A DNA stretch of 64,000 nt, taken from the NCBI GenBank assembly GCA_023897205.1, contig JAHWDD010000003.1:6637665-6701664 (forward strand), in the 5' to 3' direction. This document shows, in pieces, positions 11,442 to 21,572 of the stretch. The translations under genes were made by a program, and so were the position numbers. Positions within the stretch are counted from its first letter, which is position 1. Each line of letters begins with the position of its first letter. The stretch comes from Exophiala sp. HKRS030. Lineage: Eukaryota; Ascomycota; Eurotiomycetes; Chaetothyriales; Herpotrichiellaceae. A model generated the notes under the pieces. The model searched no databases, was not told the DNA's origin, and saw nothing but the letters and a program-made list of their open reading frames with translations.

Positions 11442-14020
11442 TTAGACACTATCTTTGATCTTTTTCCATAGTGTCTCGTGCTCGAGCTATCGGGTAAATT
11501 GTGTCAGCATTTACTGGATTCGCCTTGGGAATCAAACTCACCGATGTGGTCATATTATCTGATGATCCAGTGACCAGGTCAAACTCTTCGTACTTGACAA
11601 TCTTACTCTTCTTGACAATCTTGTAGCCGAAGAGCAGTACCGCGAAGAATGGAATCGGGAAATATGTGGTGATGAACGAGGATACGTCAAACTCATGGAT
11701 GAAGGCTCCAAAGCCGCCAAAAATGAGGACAAGTACGCACACAGTCAGACCGTAGTAACTCAGGTAAGGTTGGAGTGGTGCTCGGTAAGGCAGAGTCCCG
11801 CGATCAAATCCGTTGGCTTTCAAGCCCTTGTGCCAACGGATACTTGTCCACAAGATTCCAGACCATGAAATGATACCGCAGATCGCCGTCATGTTCGCGA
11901 CTATAATGGGTCATGAGTGTCAGAGTAAAGCCAATATGGGGTTCTGGATTCGAGACGTACAGTAGCCAAATGCAGTTCCAGCTTTACCTTTACTCGCTGC
12001 CATGAATGAGAGCAACGAGAATGCGACTCCGACGAGAACAGCAACCCATGGTAAGCCATCCCCTCGAGTCTTTCCCAGAATTTTAAAAGCCTGACCACGG
12101 GAATATAGGCCGTACAGTGCGCGAGATGACACAAACAGGTCGGCAACACCAGCGGACCAGGCACTGGTAAGAAGAGCAGCGTTCACCACCGAGGGAAGCG
12201 CACTGATACCAGCATTCTGCGACAAATTCGTGAGTTTCAGGACATCTGAAGGGCTTGGCACAGCTCGTACCTTCATTGCAATGACAAATGGACTCTTTGC
12301 CGCAGTTGAGGACAGGTTTAGTGAAGGGTCAGTAGGAGATACCAACAGGCCAATCTGTTCAATGGTCAATGTTAATCAATCCTTCGCGGGATCGAACCCA
12401 CTATGAAAGCGCTTATAATATAGACTATATTAATGCATTAGCTTTGAGTAGTTCCAGAACAGTTCAGTACAGATTCAACTTACACAAGCAAAGACGGATC
12501 CATACACCTTTAATCGCGCGAGGTACTGAGCGTCGCGGCTTTATCTTGTCAGCATATCTTGCTCCATAATAATTATTTTCGTACCGGGTCTTACATTCGC
12601 GGTCTCTGCAGCAGCTATGGCAGTAATCTCCGTACCAATAAAAGCGAAAGCAGCGCTGATTAGCACTATAAGCTGTTAATTAGCATGACAGCGTTGGCCT
12701 CCAGGATTCAGGAGACGACCTACCGCTGAAGAAGCCCAAGAAACGTCCCTTTGCCCCGGCTGCCATCGCACAATATGTTAGCATCAAGAAAGAATACTTG
12801 GCAAATATTATGCTCCCTTGAACTCACCTATGCCGGCATATTGAACGAAGCCCCCAGTCTCATGCCAATATCGAAACCCAATGGATGTATGATCGGGGCC
12901 ACCGCCTGAAGTGATTACGATACCAGCAATGATCAACCCCAATATAGTTATCACTTTGATGGAAGCAAACCAAAATTCAAGTTCACCGAAAACACGAGTT
13001 CCGGCGAAGTTGATTGCCCACTAGTATTTCAATGTCAGGACACGCCTTTCGAGGACCGAGCAAGATAACAAACTCACCACCACGATGAGCATTAGCCCGA
13101 CCCACATGGCATTGTTGCAAATTCCAGTGGTACAAGTCGAATCTGGATTACTGGCCGGTGTCCAGTACGAGATAATAACAGCGGCTGCTGAGATTTCAGC
13201 AGGAAGGACGACTTCGAATGGTCAGTGAATGATCAAGCGTGAAGTGTTTCACTTAACCCACTAATGTAGCTATATTCTAGTAAGCACAACTCAATGAATC
13301 AGAAAGTAGTGGCCATACTTATACCAATAAAGCCAGCCCATAGCGAATCCCAGCTCAGGCGCAACAAAGCGGCCCGCCAGCGCGAACTGTCCCCCAGGAA
13401 TAGGAAATTTGGATACCATCTCACCCAGAGCGACCTATTAGTGGTTAGGCTGGAACACACAAGGGGTGTAGCAATGCAATACGTACCATGACAGAGAATA
13501 ACAGCGAGGCCATAAGGCAGTATGCGATCAGAAGTCCTGCCGGGCCGCCGTTCGCCAAGTTACCTCCTGTCCCCAAAAACAATCCAGTTCCCTTGTGGCA
13601 CATCGTCAGAATATGTGCAATGTACTCTTCTCTTCGCAGATACTTACGATGACGCCGCCAATTGCGATCATTTGCCTAGAATCATCAGCTATTCTGGAGC
13701 CGTTGCGAGCGATCTCCATACGTACATGTGACGCGGCTACAAAGGCACAGAACCAAGATCAGCAATCAAGCTCTCAACAGCTGACTGGACCTTTGGAGAC
13801 CCATCCAAAGACATACCTTCAGCTGCCTGTTGAGACTGTGAGTCGGAGCTTCAGTCACGGTCCCCAGTTCGGCGCCTTTGGCAGGCTCCACGGTAGCCAG
13901 CATACTTGGCTCCTTCTCCAATGGGAGGCTGGGCTAAGTGTAAACAGAATATCAGAAAATGTTCTTTAACATTAAGACTACTTGCAATAACTCTGGAGCG
14001 CTTACCTCGTCTGCCGTCAT
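11442..14020 (-). CDS. Amino acid permease (fungal YAT/APC family), 17 exons with micro-exons
   Basis: The model has 17 exons from 14020 down to 11442 and encodes 551 residues: 14020-14006, 13933-13817, 13736-13726, 13675-13648, 13591-13487, 13434-13319, 13269-13262, 13211-13078, 13020-12828, 12759-12724, 12665-12595, 12538-12484, 12424-12402, 12354-12271, 12216-11961, 11900-11542, 11486-11442. Every phase closes and the joined sequence restores family motifs: RHMQMIAIGGVIGTGLFLGTG after the 11-bp and 28-bp exons, LYWYNYIIVLPAEISAAA across an 8-bp exon, and ETANPRRSVPRAI. It has about 12 membrane segments and should import an amino acid at the plasma membrane. Two introns use a GTGGGT donor. 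The last intron is optional: reading through ends at 11449. It is divergent from the DapA-like gene. Confidence 0.88.
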
Positions 14021-14709
14021 TCTTGCTCTCGTTGGTGATATTGTTGTATTGAGGATGCTTGTCCAACCTCAACGAATAGATTCGGCTAGCAATGTGCACT
14101 CACGGGCTGTGTGGCCGAAGTGGAGAGCAACAGGATACACATGCTATATATCTTAATTGACTGAGCCTTATCTGGTGCATTTCTTCACGGCCATAATCGA
14201 AAGGTTGTTGACTTTCGGAGACGAGCCGATGAGCCGCTGTCGAGAGGCAGATTAATAAGACCATTCAGCAAGGCTATGTTCGCGAATGAATGAGTGAAGA
14301 TATGACATTACAGGCTTGTGAATGTTCAATTCGTCGTCGATGTCCTTGAGATCATTCACTGTTTTCAGGAACATGATAACGGTGGATCCCCCTTTGATAA
14401 CGCGAAAGTCAATGTGGAGCGAACTTGCCGACAGAGGCTATTCACGCCGTCGGCACTGGCCCGCTGATGCCGACAGTCAAAATGACTCTGCCCCGAGTAG
14501 ATGTGACATGTGTAAACATACACGTACGCAGAGGAATCATGGTTAGGAATGAAGTTTGTGAGCCCTCCCAATGGCTATTGATATTCCTACCTCCATTTCT
14601 AGACCTTTGCCCGAGGCTGGTGAGATAAACTTGTTCTCTTCATCTTCATTGGATACATAACGTACGCATTTACTCTTCCCAGCTTTGGTTTTCGTTAACA
14701 TCCAAAGCC
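14021..14709. promoter_or_regulatory. Divergent promoter, permease / DapA-like gene, GCCGACA motifs
   Basis: No gene is visible. GCCGACA occurs at 14427-14433 and 14469-14475, and GTCGGCA at 14449-14455 forms a 7-bp perfect inverted repeat with TGCCGAC at 14468-14474 (12-nt spacer). Further GAGCCG copies lie near 14223-14236. The same core occurs in the dioxygenase/DUF3830 promoter, suggesting one regulator for both gene pairs. Confidence 0.45.
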
Positions 14710-16116
14710 ATGCGAGAACTTTTACCTGGCCTGTATGGGCCTTTACCGACCTTTTTTGACGACGATCAAGAACTGGACCTTGTCAGTTATAAGAAGCATC
14801 TCACTAGTAAGTGCCCGGCCAGCATTTCCGATGAGATTCCTAGACTGATTGAATATCTTGCTGTTAGACTTGGCAACCAGAGGCATCGGTCGGTGTTTCG
14901 ACGAAAGACTTAATGATAGGAGTATTAACATTCATCTCCAGTTCCTGTCTGTTCAGGTTCACTGGGGGAAGGTGCTCATCTGGTAGGAGCATGCATGTCC
15001 CGATACGCATGCAAGCACTGACCGATCTGCTTCCCAGAGTCCATCAGAGCGGCAGACCTTAATTCAGACCACTCGCCAGACCTTGGATAACTTGGGCTTG
15101 ACGTCGATACCTGTCGTTGCCGGGGTCGGTGGCTTGAGTACTCGAGAAACAATTAGTCTGTGTCAAGGGGCGGCATCTGCTGGGGCGTAAGCAGAAACGT
15201 TCGGCATACTATGCTGTATCTCCAAGTTTACTGACATGGAGAAGGGACGCTGGACTCGTGATACTACCGGCGTATTATGCGGCAAGCTTGAACTCGGATC
15301 ATAAACAGATCATTCAGTATTTTGTCGACATTTGTGAAGCTTCTCCGGTGCCGCATCCTTTCACCCGGAGCAATGTCCATTGAGCGCTAACAGGTGCCTA
15401 GATTCCATTATTCCTCTACAACTTCCCAACAAATGCAGCGGGACTAGACATGTCGTCGGAGGTGATTGAACAGATAATGGTCAAAGCACCAAAGCTTTGC
15501 GGTGTCAAGTTGACGTAAGTAATACCAACCTTCGATATTCAGCCAAATATTCATTCCTTAACCCTCAGATGTGGAGGAAGTGTCGGCAAACTTGTACGGC
15601 TGAAAGCAGCCTTGAACACATCATCGGCTACCATGCCTGCGCGTGCCCAGCCATTCCTTTTCCTCGACGGTCTTATTGGAGATCTTACTGCGTGGAAGGC
15701 ATGTGGTGGCCACGGGACTGTGAGCGGAATACCAAACTTTGCTCCACGAGCGTCCGTGAGGCTGTGGGAACTACTTCAACTTCCTTCATTAACGCCTGAG
15801 GAAGTGTCAGAAAGGGAACGATTACAAGCGATCCTGTCACGGGCAGACGCAATTGCCGTACCTGCAGGCATTCGAGCTATGAGTACGTTGTTTCTGATGT
15901 AGCTGGAGGCCAATTGCTGTCCGAACCGCTCAATGATGTGCCCTAGGCTTACTTTTGTCAGAATATGCCCTGCATAAGGTCCATGGCTATGGTAAAGCGC
16001 CACGTCGACCTCTGTTGCCATTGGAGTCACAGGAAGGGGAAGCATTTCTCTCCTCATTGAGCGAATTACTCAGTACAGAGCGGGAATACGAGGTGGAACA
16101 GTCCATCAAGTCTTGA
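14710..16116 (+). CDS. DapA/N-acetylneuraminate lyase superfamily aldolase or hydro-lyase
   Basis: Eight exons (14710-14806, 14868-14888, 14942-14982, 15038-15186, 15245-15347, 15402-15514, 15569-15882, 15962-16116) encode 330 residues, close to the usual length of about 300-330. The class I aldolase signatures are present: GSLGEGAHLS in the N-terminal part, the catalytic tyrosine in LYNFPTNAAG, and the Schiff-base lysine in GVKLTCGG. Exon 2 is only 21 bp but is needed for the frame. Family members cleave or form 2-oxo acids (dihydrodipicolinate, neuraminate, 4-hydroxy-2-oxoglutarate, 2-keto-3-deoxy sugars), and the substrate cannot be chosen here. It shares a divergent promoter with the amino acid permease, which points to catabolism of an imported compound. 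Confidence 0.88.
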
Positions 16117-16733
16117 GAGGTTGAGATATGTGAGCGATATTCTTATGCTCAGGGGACTGGTTTTGACTCCATGGCATTGGACGTGATCGTGGCATTGGAC
16201 CACTTAATGGCAGGCAGTGCCTGAGGCATATTTGCTTCGCAGTATATTTCTCCCAACGCACAACAAAGGAAGTTCTGGACCGCCGTATCTAGTGCTGCGG
16301 AGTATTTGGAGCTAGGCGTAATCAGGATCTCTGATGTTGTTCAGAACAACTCGCAATAAAGTATTCTTAACCATCAGTCAAATCCTTACAAGATGTGAGG
16401 ATCATCGTCCTTGGAACGCCAACCCAAGCGTTGACAGTGACGTCTTCAATTCCCTTACCAATATGAATCTCAAAAGCCGTCGAATCTATCGACCGACCTT
16501 CTGGGGTAGCTGTTTCTCGCACGGCCCGTGTCGTCCGAAAGCCAAGTGGTGGACCGTGGGCGGCCATCGGTGCCTCGGTATAGCCATTATGCGACGTCCT
16601 ACCATAACCTACTCTGCCTGGCAAGGCTGGCACGGCTGGTGATCGGCCGTCTCGAACCGCGGCGACTAGCTCGTGTTTATTCTTTGTGCCTTTGAGCTGT
16701 TATTTACATACCATCCAAGATGATTCGGTACAG
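16117..16733. other. Intergenic region with an unexplained open frame
   Basis: It lies between the DapA-like gene and the biotin carboxylase subunit. A minus-strand frame of 88 codons (16367-16633) has a coding-like composition but matches no family I recognise and has no clear partner exons, so it may be a gene remnant. A CGG-N10-CCG arrangement and GAACCGCGG lie around 16643-16662 in the promoter of the downstream gene. No confident gene is called. Confidence 0.35.
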
Positions 16734-19190
16734 ATGTCAGATTCCGCACACGAAAGTCTCGCCATGAAGCAAGATCGCACCCATCGAACTAAATCGGACC
16801 ATGGCTCTGCATTTCCAACGCAGGTTCGAGATCCGTTACTCGTTGCACAGCTCCCGATTCGTGAAGTCACTGAGAAGAACATTCGTAGAGTTCTAATCGC
16901 CAACCGGGGCGAGATTGCCTGCCGAATCATCGCAACATGCCGCAAACTGGATCTCACGTCAATTGCCATCTTTGCCGATGAGGATTCGACTTCTCTTCAT
17001 GTCACAGCAGCAGATGAGGCTGTGAATCTAGGAAGTGTCAGTCAAACGGAAGGAAATCCATTCTTGAACGTCCAGCTACTGGTCAAGATTGCTTTGTCGC
17101 AAAATGCGGACGCCATTCATCCAGGATATGGTTATCTCAGCGAGAACGAAACCTTTGCAGACGCCGTGCGTCAGGCCGGAATGATTTTCATTGGTCCCAG
17201 CTCAGAGGCAATGTCAACACTGGGTGACAAGCGCAACTCCAAAGAATATCTCAAACAGTATGCACCGAGCGTTCCCCTCATTCCTGGGTACGCAGGGTCG
17301 AGTCAGGATGTAGCAGATCTGGAGAGAGCAGCGGAGAAAGTTGGCTTCCCCGTCATGCTGAAAGCTTCCGCCGGGGGTGGCGGGCGAGGCATGCGGATCG
17401 TTCGAGAGCGGTCACAACTGGCTGGCGAATTGGCTCGGGCACAGTCAGAAGCGAAGCGTTCGTTCGGTTCGAGCGATTGCATCTTGGAGAAGTACATCGA
17501 GGCGGCGAAACACATCGAAGTGCAGATCATGGGTGACAATCACGGCAAAGTCATTTCCCTCTGGGAAAGGGAATGTTCCGTCCAGAGGAGACACCAGAAG
17601 ATCATTGAAGAAACTCCATCTCCCTTCCTGACCTCGGATCAACGACAAAGAATGTGCGCGGTAGCGGTCCAAATCGGCGAATTGATCGGTTACGAAGGAG
17701 CAGGAACCGTCGAGTTTGTCGTGGACGCCAAAGACGGAAGCTTTTACTTTTTGGAAGTCAACACCCGACTACAGGTTGAACATCCCATCACGGAAGAAGT
17801 TACGGGCGTTGATATTGTGGCTCTGCAACTGTTCGTGGCTGCAGGTGGATCTCTCACAAGTGTTCCCTGGCTACAGCAGGAGGTCATTCCACAAAACGGT
17901 CATGCCATTGAATGTCGCCTTTGCGCTGAAGACCCCAACGGTGATTTCATGCCGCAGAATGGCACCATACGTCTATGGCGGGAATCAGATCAATACAGGA
18001 ACGGGGCGTCAAGGGATATAAGGTACGAGACCGCGATCAAGACTGGTTCTGAGGTTTCCATCCACTTTGACTCCATGATTGCCAAAGTTGTGGTGTGGGC
18101 ACCGACACGAGACGCGGCGATAAGAAAGATGGTCAGAGTATTGGCGACCACCGCGTGTGCAGGAGTCAAGACGAACCAACTTTTTCTCCAGGCTTGTCTC
18201 CTCCACAACAGCTTCCAAGATCCGGCCTACACCACGTCGCTGATTCCGACGTACCTACAAGGCTTGCTTCGAAATCCACATGTCAACGCTACGTCGGACA
18301 TGATGACAATGCTCTCGGTAATTCCCGGACTGTTTCGGAGAGCGACGACGTTGGATCAGCGTCACAAAACTTCAGGACCGTTTCAAAACGTCCGGGTGAA
18401 TTTCAGGAATCAGTTTCACGACCCGGTCAATGTGTCCACGACGATAACCGTGCCTACCGCGGAGCCACCGAAACCTATATTGTCAGTGTGGAAAGCCAGC
18501 TCTTCTGGACAAGGTTGCTGCAATCCTTCATTCCATGTTACCGTGGCACCTATACCGGACAACACCTCGAAGGAAGAAACTGAAACTGTAGACAGCACAA
18601 CCAAAACCACCACTCCTGCCAGAGAATTATCTCGTCAATATCACGCCATCAGTCGAAAACTCCGCGATGGATCTCTCGCCACCGCCACGCAATACACGGT
18701 ACAATTGAGGAAATACCAATCCAAACAGATCAACGATGATTCGGGCTCCGATTGGCAAGAAGGTTCTGCTACTGTTGCAATCAACAACTCCACGATTCAA
18801 GTTTATGTCGCCAGCAATATCTCGTCGTCATCCTCCCAAGGTACTACCGCTGATGCATCTTCCTTTTTGTGTCACCTCCCTTCATTGGGGACATGGGTCG
18901 GATACACGTGTCACACTTTGTTGAACTACATCGAAACTCTTCGTCCTTCCTTGTCAGGTTCCGTTGTGGGCTCTTCGAACTCGAAAATCATCAAGGCCCC
19001 GATGCCATGCAAGGTCCTGTCGGTCTTGAAACAAAACGGCGAGGAGGTCAAGGCGGGCCAGGTGGTGCTCGTCATTGAGAGTATGAAAATGGAGACGAAC
19101 ATCAGTGTGAATATAGCTGGTAAATTTGGCACGAATGTCAAGGTTGGAGATTCGGTCGACGACGGCAAGGTATTATGTTGGGTCGAGTAG
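16734..19190 (+). CDS. Acyl-CoA carboxylase biotin (alpha) subunit, 3-methylcrotonyl/geranyl-CoA type
   Basis: A single intronless exon encodes 818 residues. The order is biotin carboxylase N-domain (RRVLIANRGEIACR, about residue 50), ATP-grasp with the glycine-rich GGGGRGMRI loop (about 218), the carboxylase signature EVNTRLQVEHP (about 341-351), carboxylase C-domain, a linker typical of MCC-type alpha subunits, and a C-terminal biotinyl domain with biotinylation Lys785 in ESMKMET. It carboxylates biotin with ATP and bicarbonate and passes CO2 to the beta subunit, most likely the gene at 24225-25901. The start at 16734 is the first ATG; 16764 is possible. The N-terminus is not a clear mitochondrial presequence and the C-terminus (CWVE) is not a PTS1, so import together with the beta subunit would be needed if the complex is peroxisomal. 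Confidence 0.9.
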   Translation: MSDSAHESLAMKQDRTHRTKSDHGSAFPTQVRDPLLVAQLPIREVTEKNIRRVLIANRGEIACRIIATCRKLDLTSIAIFADEDSTSLHVTAADEAVNLGSVSQTEGNPFLNVQLLVKIALSQNADAIHPGYGYLSENETFADAVRQAGMIFIGPSSEAMSTLGDKRNSKEYLKQYAPSVPLIPGYAGSSQDVADLERAAEKVGFPVMLKASAGGGGRGMRIVRERSQLAGELARAQSEAKRSFGSSDCILEKYIEAAKHIEVQIMGDNHGKVISLWERECSVQRRHQKIIEETPSPFLTSDQRQRMCAVAVQIGELIGYEGAGTVEFVVDAKDGSFYFLEVNTRLQVEHPITEEVTGVDIVALQLFVAAGGSLTSVPWLQQEVIPQNGHAIECRLCAEDPNGDFMPQNGTIRLWRESDQYRNGASRDIRYETAIKTGSEVSIHFDSMIAKVVVWAPTRDAAIRKMVRVLATTACAGVKTNQLFLQACLLHNSFQDPAYTTSLIPTYLQGLLRNPHVNATSDMMTMLSVIPGLFRRATTLDQRHKTSGPFQNVRVNFRNQFHDPVNVSTTITVPTAEPPKPILSVWKASSSGQGCCNPSFHVTVAPIPDNTSKEETETVDSTTKTTTPARELSRQYHAISRKLRDGSLATATQYTVQLRKYQSKQINDDSGSDWQEGSATVAINNSTIQVYVASNISSSSSQGTTADASSFLCHLPSLGTWVGYTCHTLLNYIETLRPSLSGSVVGSSNSKIIKAPMPCKVLSVLKQNGEEVKAGQVVLVIESMKMETNISVNIAGKFGTNVKVGDSVDDGKVLCWVE

Positions 19191-19875
19191 TAGAGAAGTT
19201 TTTCTGATGTACCAGGTAGCTACCTTCCTAGAAAAGCCCATGACTCTGTCTTGGTCCTATCACCTCCCTCCCTCTTGTTGATGTTAGTCTCTCTATCGGC
19301 TTCCTCTCCTTTGTTTGGAACTACAGTATGGTCTCGATGCGATAATAAATCCCACGGTCGAGCAACACCTGGGTAATGATTGGCAGCTACCAGCCTGAGA
19401 TACCTACCTACCCACCTACTGTTTCCCAATTCGTGATGTGTTGTGTTTTAATGATTGACCGTAGTATTCAACCCCCTGAGACGTGGCTTTGCCCCCGCGG
19501 GCCGTGCGCGGCTTTCCCTCGACCTGTGGCTCCGGTCCACATCACTCGTACCTCCTGGGTACGGGAGTCCAGACGGCGTACAAATTACTTTGCCCTTCCT
19601 AAAATCAGAAATACTGTTCAGATTGCCGTTTGCTAGGCCGTGCTCCACGCCTCGGCTTTTTTTTGGCGTCGAAGCAAGGATAGAATTACAGAACCACAAT
19701 GCCGTCCAAAAAGGCCGTAATAATAATCAACAAACACAACCTTTCCAGACATCTTGTTCCGAACGCCAAAGTTCCTGAAAGGAGAGACAGGAGAGACATC
19801 AACTCCCTTCCGTTACCAAAGTAAACATAATTTGTCTTTGTCCACCGAGCATATCATTATATATTTCCTAGAGCC
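19191..19875. promoter_or_regulatory. Intergenic region upstream of the acyl-CoA dehydrogenase
   Basis: No coding sequence is recognised. It holds the terminator region of the carboxylase alpha gene and the promoter of the dehydrogenase. The 19480-19600 part is GC-rich with several CGG/CCG triplets but no clean palindrome. Confidence 0.4.
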
Positions 19876-21295
19876 ATGGCTGCTGCCTTCGCGACCGCAC
19901 CGTACGCGGATCCTGCGTGGCTCTCCCGCGACGTAAGCCCGTATTACACAGAAAGCCACCGGCGCCTGCAGCGCGAGACGCGGGAGTACGTCTCTACATG
20001 CATCACACCGTTCTGCGAAGACTGGGAACGACAAGGGGTCGTCCCTCGGGACGTCATCCTCAATCATGCACGACTCGGCTACATGGCCGTATCGATATAT
20101 CCTCTTGCCATTGAGCAGATCAAGGCCACGAACCAACGACTGCCCGCGGACATCAAACCGGAAGATTGGGACGGGTTTCACGACTTGATCGTCATCGATG
20201 AGATCGCGAGGTGTGGTTACTTGGGAGTCATCTGGGCGTTGAGTTGTGGAAACTCGATCGGCGCGCCTCCATTGATCAACCACGGCACGCGAGAACAAAA
20301 GACGAGGTTCTTGCCCGACGTCTTGACTGGAAAATCGCGGTTTTGTCTGGGCGTCACCGAACCTGATGGTACGTAGTAGCGTTTCCATGAACCCCTTTGG
20401 TGGCACTTTTGTACTGACCCCATTCGTCCCTCCAGCCGGGTCTGATGTTGCGGGAATAACGACGACGGCTGAACGAAATGGAGACGTGTACGTGGTCAAC
20501 GGCGCAAAGAAGTGGATCACCAACGCCATATTCGCAGACTATGTTACTGCCGCCGTCCGTACCGGAGGTTCTGGCAGACAGGGAGTCTCGGCTTTGATTA
20601 TCTCACTGAAATCTCCCGGTGTAACGTGCACCAAGATTGAGAACTCCGGTGTGAATGCGAGCGGGTCCACGTACATTGAGTTCGACGATGTCCAAGTTCC
20701 AGTCTCCAACCTGTTGGGCCAGGAAGATCAAGGATTCGAGATTATCATGTCAAATTTCAACCACGAACGGCTGTGGCTGGCATGCACTTCCCTCCGGATG
20801 GCGCGAGTCTGCGTCGAAGATGCATATGCACACGCACTTCGGAGAGAGACGTTCGGGAAGCCATTAATCGCAAATCAAGTCATCAGTGCCAAATTTGCGG
20901 ACTTTGCTCGCGATATCGAGCCTGCACATGCTTACATGGAGTCGATCGTCTTTTTGAATGAACACAACCGCAAGCGCCAGACAAGATTAAGCCATGGTGG
21001 TCATGTTGGGCGAGCGCAGACATTGACTTCAGAGTCTCTCGATGTTGGCGCTATGATAGCAACGTTGAAGACGGCTGCTGGACGCGTGTTGGAGCGAGTC
21101 AACCGGGATGCGCAACAAATAATGGGCGGCGCAGGGTATTCGAGGACTGGAAAAGGCGCAAGAATCGAGCAAATAAGTCGGGATGTGCGGGTTATGGTGG
21201 TAGGAGGTGGAAGTGATGAAATTTTGAGCGATCTGGCAGTGAAGTTGGAGGTAAAGGAATTGAAGAAGCTATCCCAGTTGTCGAGTAAACTATAA
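19876..21295 (+). CDS. Acyl-CoA dehydrogenase with PTS1 (SKL)
   Basis: Two exons, 19876-20368 and 20436-21295, encode 450 residues. The N-terminal helical domain is followed by the FAD/substrate signature (LGVTEPDGAGSDVAG, joined across the intron), the KKWITNA segment and the C-terminal domain with QIMGGAGYSRTGKGARIEQ. At the position where medium-chain enzymes carry the catalytic Glu (YEGT) this protein has VGGGSDEI, so the base is probably elsewhere, as in isovaleryl-CoA dehydrogenase. The chain ends in SSKL, the canonical peroxisomal signal; there is no obvious mitochondrial presequence. A peroxisomal enzyme would need an electron acceptor other than ETF, presumably oxygen. In the cluster it would make the 2,3-enoyl-CoA substrate of the carboxylase (isovaleryl-CoA or a citronellyl-CoA-like ester). 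Confidence 0.92.
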
Positions 21296-21572
21296 TATGA
21301 CATTGTCAAATGTCACAATCATGGGCCCCATTGGGTTGTCAACGGGCTCTCGCAATGTCTCTTGGTTGTATCTGTAAAGCTGCAAAAGCCTGGAACAGAT
21401 GTGGAATCGGTTTGTGCCACGTCTTCGCCAAAAGTCTAGAATCTAGGGTCGCCCATCGCTTCGGACAGAATACCACCCCTGTAGGTAAATTAGCATGCAA
21501 CTAATACTTGGAGCTCTGTTCTCTTCGACAGCGGAGCCAAGAGAGTGTTCGGCAAATATAGAATGATGGTAC

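Noticed and set aside
12383..12402. tRNA B-box-like GGTTCGATCC on the minus strand
   Set aside because: It lies in a permease intron and there is no A-box, cloverleaf or anticodon stem around it.
16734..19190. PTS2 signal in the N-terminus of the carboxylase alpha subunit
   Set aside because: RDPLLVAQL has the right spacing of R and QL but Asp and Val at two constrained positions, so it is too poor a match to claim.
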